From NCBI GenBank assembly GCA_032622095.1, contig CP136066.1, positions 93,331,319 through 93,395,318 of the forward strand: 64,000 nt of DNA, in the 5' to 3' direction. The position numbers were made by a program, and so were the translations under genes. This DNA is from Siphonodentalium dalli. Lineage: Eukaryota > Mollusca > Scaphopoda > Gadilida > Siphonodentaliidae. The stretch's first letter is position 1. The number at the start of each line of letters is the position of its first letter. Of the stretch, positions 26,901-38,900 are shown in pieces. The notes under the pieces are model-generated. The model had not been told where the DNA came from. It saw only the letters and a program-made list of their open reading frames with translations, and searched no databases.

Positions 26901-29900
26901 AATGCATTCTCTTATATATGCGAGTCTCCCATAGGAAGCCTCACATATATATAAGAGAATGCATTGACCTAACAATATATACCTTGACCTTGTAAGCCAG
27001 TGCATTCTCTTATATATGTGAGGCTCCCTATGGGAGACTCGCATATTTAAGAGAATGCACTTGCACATGGTTTTTAATGCTGCACCAGCGCAGCTCCTGT
27101 CATGAAAGTGTTAATGCTTATTTAAATTACCACGAAACGGTCCGCCTTTTGGTTTTATTTCCTTGATTATTTGTCATTTTTATTCACAGATTAATTAACA
27201 AGAAGCAGTTGGAGATAGTGACCGGTGGTTGGGTGATGAACGATGAAGCGAACACACACTACTACGCAATGGTCGATCAGATGATAGAAGGCCACCAATG
27301 GCTCAACGGGACTCTAGGTAATCACCCTAAATTGTTGAATGGATTTTTCCCATTCAATTCGAAAAGTACCCAATGGAATGTTCCATGTTTTCCATTTATA
27401 GGAATATCCAGATACTAGAAACAGATGAAAAGCAGAGAAACACTCTAAAGATTCATTTGTTACATAAACTGTTCTTGTAATAAGTTCAACAAACAACCTA
27501 AGGCTGTTTGTTGAAGTTTTAGGCTGAGCATCCCTCCAAATGAATCAATGGGAATCAAGTTGTTACCGATCTAGTGAGGCTTTTGTATTGGATCTGAGGG
27601 GTAAAAGTTTCAGATACAAGTAAATCTAAAATAGAGTACATGACAAAATATGCAGAAAATATTCTTTTACTTCTTACTGAACATTTTTGCCCCAGTTATG
27701 AAATCAAGGTGCTCGTTTGTTATTTATCCCTTTCATGACGGGAGCTTCCTGAATTATTGTGAAAACCCTGCGCCAATGCATTCTCTTATATATGCGAGTC
27801 GACCATATGTCGCCTCTCATATATAAGAGAATGCATTGGCCTAACAAATTATATATTATTTTTTATAATTGTTAAAAAATGGAAAAAAATGGAAAAAATG
27901 ATTTTTTTTAAAGAATGTAAGAACAAAATGATAAAATTGTTAAAGAATGTAAGAACAAATTATAAAAATTAAATAAAACTGTTAAAGAATGTAAGAAAAA
28001 TTGATAAAAAATGATAAACAATTGTTATGCCAATGCATTATTATGCCCCCGACTTGAAGTCGGCGGGTATATAGTCGACGTATCCGTCCGTCCGTCCGAA
28101 CATTCGTATGTCCGAACAAACATTTTGCATTATTGTTCAGCAACCGCTGAGCAGATTTAGCTGATATTTGGTATGGTGATAGAGCAGCATGGGGGAACAG
28201 CTACATGCATAGCGCGGGTTTCGTCCACCCATTTTCACCAGAGATATGGCTCTTTTTTTTACTTAGAAAATTCAATTTTTCTCTGTTTTTTTTTGGTTTC
28301 CAGATGATAGCGTGAGCTTTGGTGGTACGATTGCAAATTCCGTATTTTTGTTGATCAGTTATATGAAAATACATGTCAAGTACGAAATTGGGTATGATCT
28401 GATGATTTTTGCCAGAGTTATGGCCCTTTTTTCAACTTAGAAAATTTGAATTTTTGCTTGTTTTTGGGTTTCTGGATTGCTTGTTTTTGGGTTTCCGGAA
28501 TTTCTAGTACGAACTTCTTTTGGAATGGTCATATAGACCTCCTCGGATATCCGCAGTTTCGTCCATGCTTAATCCGAATTGCTACGGTCGGGGGCAAATC
28601 TATGGTCGACTTGCATATATAAGTTAATGCATTGGCAGCTCCCGTCATCAAAGGGTTATATTTTTTTCCTTCAGGAATCAAGCCAGAGTCTGGGTGGGCT
28701 ATTGACCCGTTCGGTCATACATCCACGATGGCTTATCTCCTCAAGAAGATGGGTTTTAAAAACATGCTGATACAAAGGGTGCATTACGCAGTGAAGAAGT
28801 ATTTAGCGCGAAACAAAATGCTGGAATTCATGTGGCGACAGCAGTGGGGTAAGAATTCTTTCTTTACTGAATGGATTGTCCTATTGTTACAAAAAGTGTA
28901 CATTGGATAGGTCTATTGTTCATCCAAAGGGATATTCAGGAAAATTGAGCTCCGTTACAGCAATATTCTTTTAATTGGATCCCGAAAGTATTATCTAAAC
29001 ATTTTCCACAGATGAATAGGAATTCTTTTACACTTTTTGTTTATTTGGATCCCGAGAGTAAGTTCAACAAACAGTTGTTTAACTTATTATGTGAAAATTT
29101 GTACAGTAATATAAGGAATATACATATATAGAGGATCTACAAGGAGTTCCCAGTTTTATACAAACGAGTCCAGTAAATTACGCCTGGACGGAGCCTTTGG
29201 CGAGATCTAGGCCTAATTTACTGGACGAGTTTTGTAACTTCTGCTGTAAACTGGGGACAAGTTGTAGATTCTATTTATTACATGATCCAAAAACATCGAC
29301 AAAACATACTGAAATCAACAAATGGGATGCGAAACTAACATCTACTTCTATAAGGCATGCGATGACGTTTCACGTAACTATGCATTGTTTGCCCGCATAA
29401 AGAAATAGTCCCAGATAAATATAGACTCTTTGGCATATTTAATGGCATATATTTAATGACATAACTTTTCAAAATCTTCATTCAATATAGTTTGTTGGAA
29501 AAATATTGGAAGCCATAGTATTTTGAGACGTAGCATACGGAATGTAAACAGACGACAAACCGGAAGTCAAAGGTCGCATGGCACTATTTCTGTTACGGAA
29601 ATTAAACAAATGTTTAATATCACAATTTATAGAATGGGTTTATTGAATGGAATAACATTAGGATCATGTAATAAATAAGGGATATAACATTTGTGCAGAG
29701 TTGGGCGCTTTATAGCTTTTTACACCAACAAGAAATAAATAGAATGTGATAGGGAAGCATATAATTAATACAGTATACCGAGAGTCATCCATTATGATCA
29801 ATAAATTCTCTATAACAGATCAGAGGGGTTCAACGGATATTCTATGTCACATGATGCCGTTCTATTCTTATGACGTCCCACACACATGTGGTCCAGATCC

Positions 29901-32900
29901 GAAAGTATGCTGCCAATTTGACTTTGCCAGACTTCCTGGAGGAAAGATTCATTGTCCATGGAACGTTCCACCAAAAGCTATCACTGACTCAAATGTTGCA
30001 GAAAGGTATGTGGTTGAGGCCTGATGATTCAATCTTGCATTATCTACTCAATTCATTTGTTTTCAAAATGGGAATGAACCCTTTTATAGCTGAGTTCTCA
30101 ACGATTAATAGGATGTTTGATTCCAAGTGATTTACATGAATGCCCTAAATAATCGACTCTTAACCACATCAGAATTATGGGTAACTTTTCAGGATTTAGT
30201 CGGAAATATGGCTTATTGCCATTCATCGGAAAGCTCTCAGTGAGAGCTTTCCGTTGAATGCAACAAGCTATTTTCCGACTAAATCCTGAAAAATTACCCA
30301 TAATTCTGCTGTGGTTAAGCAGTCGATTATTTAGGGCATTACTGTACAAGTTCTACAGATATTCTTAGGCTGTTTATTGAACTTTTTAGTTGAACTTCTC
30401 TACAAAGGAAACCTGAGATTGGTTTTTGGCTTACATTGAACAATTGTTGTATTTCCTAGATCGAAGGCCTAAGCAGAATTAGGTCCCCAGAGGGTTAATT
30501 TAGTGATGCTAGCCCGCTGTGCGTGATAGCGTCAATAAATTCACCCTCGGAGGACCTCATTCTGCAAATGACAGACACGCTATATCAGGCTTGTTATCTA
30601 CCATGCTTGAAATTGCTTAGAATGCCACAAATTTAGGGCTGAAAGCTGGTCTGTTGGTACAGTGCCTTCGCTGAAGTCAACAATAGCTGAAAGAATAGTG
30701 AAGGGCTGGTAATTTAGTTGCATGGTTTACCAACATAGTGATATAGTGGATATGTGAGCTTCCCTAATATGGTTAGATGTCAAAGTAATTTTATCTATGA
30801 ATGTGTCTTGATGTTTAAACGTTGTTCGTTGTAACAATTTAGAGTAAACTTTACTGTTACAGGCCGAAACATTTAATTTATATTTTTGTAGCAGTAAAAG
30901 AAATAAAATAATTCAGTCATCAGCAGCACATATTCCAATTGTTTGTCTGTTGGGAATTTGAGTTTCACTAGCACAAGGTGACATACTTTTTATTTTTATA
31001 TGGTAAATTTTTCCCTATTTTATTTTAGAGCATCAGTGCTTCTTGATCAGTACAGGAAGAAAGCCCAGCTATACAGGAGTAATGTCGTACTTGCTCCACT
31101 TGGAGACGATTTCCGCTATGATAACTCTCAAGAATGGGACAAACAATATCATAATTACCAACAACTGTTCAACTATATGAATGCCAACAAAGATCTTAAT
31201 GTAGAGGTAAGACAATGTTAGAAATATCTTGGTTACCATGTCCCTTTGTTACCATGTTACTAAGCCAGCCATAAAATTTGCGATGAACTGATTTTTTTCT
31301 CGCCTCTCGTTAACCCAAATCAAAAGTGGGGAAACAGTTTCATGATCATCATAGCCATAATAGCTTGAATAGCTCTCATTCATGGAGAGTTGGATCATCT
31401 ATATATATAACAGCCAAGTGTTTTTCTCTGTGCCGGTGTGTGCGTATCTGCATTTATCTGTCAAAAATGTTGGCAGTTACAAAAATATATATTGCGCCCA
31501 AATTTTGACCATGGGTGGACATCACCAACTTCAACTGGGGAACTTCAATCTGATACTAGTTCTCCCATAGCAGTTGAGGCCTCAGCAGAATGAGGTTCTC
31601 AGAGGGTGAATTTGGAAATGCTAGCCCGCCATGTGAGATAGCATTACTACATCAATCTGATCCTAGATCTCCCATAGCAGTTGAGACCTCAGCAGAATGA
31701 GGTTCCCAGAGGGTAAATTTGGTGATACTAGCCCAAATACTAGCATGTGGGGACCTCATTCTGCAAGTGACAGACACACTATTTCAAGGCTTCTTTAACA
31801 ATGTGCACCTTTAACCCTTTCAGTGCCAAGTCCGATTTTTGTATCAACCCATATTTCCTTGATCATTTTTCAAATTTATTGATTATAATAATGTGATACA
31901 TTGATGGAAAGAGCTCTAAGAGTTGGCACTGAAAGGGTTAACAACATGCTTCCCTTTACTACTACAGGCTCAGTTTGGCACTCTGTCTGATTACTTCAAT
32001 GCGATATATGAGGAATTTAAAGTTGAACCTGGATCAAAATTACCTGAATACCCGTCACTTTCTGGTGACTTCTTCACATACGCTGATAGGGAGGATAACT
32101 ACTGGAGCGGTTACTACACAACGAGACCATTCTACAAAAGTCTCGATAGAATAATGGAGTACCATGTCAGGTGAGTTGTGTCTATTAAACGAGATAATTC
32201 TACAAAAGTCTCGACAGAATAATAGAGTACCATGTCAGGTGAGTGGTGTATATTAAACGAGATCATTCTACAAAAGTCTTGATAGAATAATGGAGTACCA
32301 TGTCAGGTGAGTGGTGTATATTAAACGAGATCATTCTACAAAAGTCTTGATAGAATAATGGAGTACCATGTCAGGTGAGTTGTGTCTATTAAACGAGATA
32401 ATTCTACAAAAGTCTCGACAGAATAATAGAGTACCATGTCAGGTGAGTGGTGTATATTAAACGAGATCATTCTACAAAAGTCTTGATAGAATAATGGAGT
32501 ACCATGTCAGGTGAGTGGTGTATATTAAACGAGATCATTCTACAAAAGTCTTGATAGAATAATGGAGTACCATGTCAGGTGAGTGGTGCCTATTAAATGA
32601 GATCATTCTACAAAAGTCTCGATAGAATAATAGAGTACCATGTCAGGTGAGTGGTGCCTATTAAAAATTAATTACACTGCGCCTTTCCGCAAAAGGCTAT
32701 ATATCAGATTAGGTGGAGACAATGGCTCACCATGATGTATTCATTGTTTCATATTTGCATGAACAATTAATAAATTTTTTATCAAATTGGCCATATTATG
32801 ATCAAAAATTTCTGACTGACATGTCCCTCAACTCCGATCAAGTTTGAAAATCGATGTCACTCCACCCCTCACGTCGAGGTGTGAACAGGTGCCAGTAGCC

Positions 32901-35900
32901 CAGACTGTGATGATGGTGTTCACGATCTACCAACCTCAGCTACAGGGACATCCCGAACACTTTCATGACGGGAGCTGCGCTGGTGCAGCATTAAATATCA
33001 TGTGTCAGTGCATTCTCTTATATATGTGAGTCTATCATAGGGAGCCTCGCATATATAAGAGAATGCACTTTGCAAACAAGGTCAAGATAAATATTGTTAG
33101 GCCAATGTATTATATTATATATGTGATGCACCATATGGGAGACTCACATATATAAGAGAATTCATTGGCACATGGTTTTTGCTAAATTTCCGGAAGCTTT
33201 GGTCATGGAAGGGTTAAAAGGGAAACCCTTATATTGAGAGTTGAGTTGCGTAACAGTCTGAAAATGGGTTTGAAATGTTATACAGAATGGATCTACCATT
33301 CCAGAACTGCACAATGCACTTCCTTTGTAATTTGCATTCTGTAACAATATTTTGTTTATGGCACTATCAGAATATGTATCAGAATGGAGTTCCTGATTCA
33401 GTATAATACATTCATTGCTTTGTATGCGCGTGAACAAACTATAATTTTTTATCGAAAATCAAAATGGCCATGTTACAATCAGAATGGTAAATTGAGATGT
33501 CCCTCAACTCAGATCAAGCTTGAAAATCTGTTCCGTTTGTCACCCATGTATGTGTTGATATTTTTCGTGAGCAATATCAAATTTATCAAAATCAAAAGTA
33601 TTGTTTAGACATGGACAGAGCCTGACTTTTTCAGTGGCCTTATGAATAAAGCAAAATACTGAATATTTTTGTTTCAGAGCGGCTGAAGTTATCTTCACTA
33701 TGGCAAGAACATTTGCAGCAAAAAATTATATGAAAAATTACCCTGTGGTGATGTTCATGAAATCTATGATAACCGCTCGGAGGAACCTCGGACTGTTCCA
33801 ACACCATGACGGTATAACAGGTACAGCCAAGGACCAAGTCGTCGTTGACTATGGACAGAGGTAAGAGGTCATATACTGTCTGCTGTCTCTATTTAAGAAA
33901 TCAAAACCTTATATATTCTACCAATCAGCAACTGAGATGGTCGCTGCTGCATCGAGAATTGTTTGTTCACCCCATCTTTGATTTCTTCACATAATTGTGT
34001 TAAAGATGCATAATCCGATTAAGCACACCTCAATTACTATTTATTTGGATTCGGGGGTAAAAAATATTTGAATCGAGTCGAGGAACCCACCTATCAAATC
34101 TCAGAGTTATTAGATATCGATTTTTTAAATCAATTATTTTTCAACATTGAGACATATTAGTAGCCCAGTAAAAAGTTGTCGAGCCGACGGCCTCTGACCA
34201 AATTGGAGATCGATAACTCTAAAATCAAGAGTCTTTGTGTTGCTAATAAGGCAAAATTACGTCAAACAACATGTTGATAGATAACACGTTTCGGGCAATT
34301 TTATACTATAGTTGATAGTGGTTAGCATTATTTTTGGGCAATTAATTGATTCTGATAACTAAAGCGGTATTTCTAAAAATGTTGTTGTTGGAATCTGATT
34401 ATATGGGGACCATCGAATCGGATTGAGTACCTTTAAATTTTTTATTTTCAAACAACTTTTTTGTTGTCAAATGACTCAAATCATAATATACTGAAACTTT
34501 TATTTGTGCAATGATGTTTGAAAAGAATTCATGAGTATAACACTATTTTTCTTTTGCATGACACTTGTCATATTTTTCACAATTAAAGATGAAAAGAATG
34601 TATATTCTCGGATGTACTATGGCATATAGACGGGAACTGTAAAACTAATTAAACTATTTCTGCAGACTTCTTTCTCCTAGCAATCGTAAGCTCCTCCCAA
34701 TAATTAATATGTGTGGAAACCTCCATTATTAGCCATCTATGCACCACCTTATATTAATAGATTTATGAATCTCAATTTCCTTGCTGACATTTCATATTAT
34801 GATGTTTCAGATTGATAGATTCGATGATAGATATGAAGAAACTGATAGCAGAATCTGCGACTTTCCTCGCGATGGATGATAGATCCAAATATGAGCGATC
34901 AGAGAATACACCAATTTTTAACATGGTATGGTATAAGATTCATTCTTTTGAATATCACTTCATATTTGAAAGGCCACATATAGTGAATTTCTCATTTCTC
35001 AGGTCCGATTGCTTGGTCCCGAAACCCCGCTTTAATATGCAACCTTTTTATTTGCCTTTTAAATGCGGAAAATTTTAATGGTATGAAATAATTGCAGTAC
35101 ATATGTTTTGACAAACATGCTTGAAAGTGAGATTGATGGCTGTGAGAAAGGGGATGGCAGAAAGACCATCTTGTTGGACTATTCCAGCACCTCTCCTATC
35201 CTATCCTATCGAACAGAACCGTTCCTTGTTCAGAATACTGTAAGTAACTAACTATGTCCATTCATGTTAAAAACATGAAGAATGAAGACTGCAATATCAG
35301 TCAAAAATGTGTCAGTGATTCTTGATTGGATTATTTGGACAAAATAAATTGCACAGAATCCATCAACAACATTTTTACGGACATATGTTCGGGAAATATT
35401 GGCCACAGGTAACTGAAATTGGACCCGGAGCTAGCCGATGCGGAGGTGGATCGTTTATCGGCATGTGCCATAGAAATAAAAAATGAAATAAAAAATCACG
35501 TTCACACATTCTTTTCAAAATATGTTTGCCTGAGAAACTTGAAAATGACTTTGCATGGCCTAACAGTAATTATATTTGTTATAAACATTGAACAATAGGT
35601 ATATTATCTGGAATATTCATAGCTGTTTTTGGGTGGATACCAAGGACAAAACATATGTTTATATTCGCAAGCAGTTTGCTAATTGTCTGGTTTACAAATG
35701 AAAAAATGTTGTATTCACTCAGAAACACTAGATTTTTTTGATTATATGCATTTCCTATGAAATTCACCATATTCAACAATGAAGTTACTCATTATAATAT
35801 TTAATTGCTGCAAGAAAGGCAACAGCTGCCCGATCACCCAGTGTTATATTACAGGCCACCACAGTGTAATATAGTTCTCCTATGGTGATATTCACATGTT

Positions 35901-38900
35901 ATTATACCCCCACTTTCGAAGAAAATGGGGGGTATACTGGATTGACTGCGTCTGTCCGTCCGTCATGCTTTCTCCGTCCGTGTGTCCGTGTGTCCATCCG
36001 TCCGACCTCATAACTCGAACAACTATGAACCGATTTAAATAATTTTTTGTATGCAATCTCCTTGGGACTACCTCTCCGCATGATGCTAATTGCGGTTCGG
36101 TCCGATTTTTTTTTTTAAGTTACGCCTCATTTTCAACTTATTTTTACTTAGAAAATTCTGTCCGACTTAATAACTTTAACAAATATGAACCGATTTCAAT
36201 AATTTTGGTATACATGCTTCTCACAATACCCTCTCTACATGATGCGGCTAGGGATTGGCTCAGACTGTTTTTCGTAATATTACACTTCATTTTCGACACA
36301 ATAACTTTAACAAATATGAACCAATTTGAATAATTTTTTCTGTACAAGCTTCTTGTGACACCATATCGATATTATTAGTCCGAATTTTTCTTTAAAGTTA
36401 AAAATCTTTTTTGTTGGGTTTACGGATAATGCGGGTTGAATTTGCCACGGTGGGGGTATGCTAGCACTCGAGTGAACACCTCTTGTTATTAATACTCTTA
36501 TTATAACTTAATGAAATGGTAATTAATGCTTCTATAGGTAGCCATATATGGTTTTTGTTGCATACTTTCTACATGGACCAAAATACACCCATTATATGCA
36601 CTGTAACTCCGGTAGCAATTGTTTGACTTGAATGGAAATATTTTGACATGCAGCAGATTTCATCCATCCAATATGACGGAAAGAATACCTCCATAAATTG
36701 CATTTCATCCATTGATTTTCACTAGTGTTTCGGATCTTCTTGGACTTGGAAAATCTCCAGCTGCAATCGATACAATCCGTTTCTGTTTTCTAACAGATTA
36801 AAATTAAGATTTGATTAAAAACATGGCTGCTGGCAACCATCTTGGATTTTACTCTTTGCAAGACTAAATCCTTTGGTACACCATAAAGACCATATACCTC
36901 ATCCGATCGTCACCAAACTTCATATGGATCTTTTGGGTGACCTCTAGATGGGAACCATCAAATTTTTAAAACATGACCACCAGCAGCCATCTTAGATTTT
37001 ACTTTATATATATCTCTTCATGTTGACAACTAGTATTACTTAGACGTTTAAAGGTACTCAATCCGAACAGAGGGTCCCCATCTCAACAGATTCCAACAAC
37101 AACAATCCGATCAGAGGGTCTTATATTACTATTTCTTTGGCTTTGGGGGGAACAAATATTTGATTCGAGTCGAGGAACCCATCAAACAAAGCTCAGAGTT
37201 ATTAGATATTGATTTTTGAAATTTGTTAGTTTCTCGAGATGAATACTAATAATTGCCGTCAGTTTCGTAACCTGCGCGATATGTGTACACCAAAACACAA
37301 TTCAAACAGACAAGGATGGATAACTCTAAAATCAAGAGGTAATAATAACGCAATTTTTACTGAGTTCTTGGCCAGAAAGTATAATGAAAAATAATAGATT
37401 TCTAAAATCGATATCTAACAAATCTGAGCTTTGATGGATGACTTCCTCGACTCGAATCAAATATTTTTGACCCCCAAAGCCATTGAAACAGTAATTGAGA
37501 GGAGTTTTATCTGATTGAGTACCTTTAAACTTTCTGCGTTCCTAATCGCTCTATTGACTGCAACACATGAAATTATCGCCCATCCAAGTTGAGCTACAGC
37601 GCCGTTGACACTTTCATTTTAATTTTCAGTTGGGTACCCAGCTTTTATAAAATTTACATTTGTTACCAGCTTTATGAAAGCAGTCTACAGGACCTATGTC
37701 CTATGCCTACCATTCTTCTCCGCTAATATTTTCGTGCATCATGGTAATATAAACCAGCAAGTATTCACAAATTTAACAGGTTCATTACGGAAACAACTGA
37801 CGGAAAACACTAATTAAATCACGTTCTGTGTGAGATTTCATAAATCGGGATACCCAAATGTAAATTTGATAAAAATTTAAAATTTTAAAAACCTGGGTTC
37901 CCAACTGAACAAAAGGAGGTGACAGTGACATTTCAGCCTCATTTAACATTGCACTTATTGCGTTATACAATAATGCCCTAAATAATTGACTCCTTAACCA
38001 CAGCATAATTATGGGTAATTTTTCAGGATTTAGTCAGAAATATGGCTTGTTGCCATTAATCAGAAAGCTCTCACTGAGAGCTTTCCGATGAATGGCAACA
38101 AGCCATATTTCCGACTAAATCCTGAAAAATTACCCATAATTCTGCTGTGATTAAGGAGTCAATTATTTAGGGCATTATGGTATGTATACTTTTGTAGCTG
38201 AACTGTACAACTTCTTGCAGATATTGCGACTTGTTACAACCAATTTATGGCCAAATCAAGGTGGCAACTACAAGCTTTTTCACTCATTAGTATTAAATTC
38301 ACTGTAGGATATTAATATGATATGAATTAGAATTAATTGTAGTTAATATCTTTTCATTGTGCCTAGGATGAGTTGAGAAACAGTCATGATGCTCTACCAC
38401 AGAAGTCAGTCCTAAAATTGGAGTCTTCCCCAAGGTAAGGAATTACAGTAATGCCACAAATAATCGACTCCTTAACCACAGCATAATTATGGATAACTTT
38501 TCAGGATTTAGTCGGAAATATGGCTTGTTGCCATTCGTCAGAAAGCTCTCAGTGAGAGCTTTCCGTTGAATGGCAACAAGCCATATTTCCAACTAAATCC
38601 TGAAAAGTTACCCCTAATTCTGCTGTGGTTAAGGAGTCGATTACTCAGGGCATTACTGTACATTAGATCAGGCCTCATCTTACAAGCAGTGTTCATGCTA
38701 TCCTTACCAAATTTGTCAAAATACAAAATAATTCACATTTGGCAAAAAATATTTTGATTTGCCAAAAGTTTTGGCAAGCGAGTTATCAATTCTGTAAAAA
38801 AAAGAGTTGTAACTTTGCATGTTCAGTTCAAACGATTGCTATATGTACTAGAATAGACTTAAATAAATATATTTGAAAGTCTATATTTTATAAGAATCTA

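Larger units (their letters stand above)
35240..38366. other. Intron 12 (3.1 kb)
   Basis: 35240-35900 and 36490-36820 carry no recognised feature; the rest is families F, L, I and A and a 283-bp inverted-repeat element, listed separately. Confidence 0.65.

Noticed and set aside
32171-32664. Tandem array read as a CRISPR-like repeat
   Set aside because: Units are contiguous with no spacers, and the sequence is derived from the adjoining exon in an animal gene.
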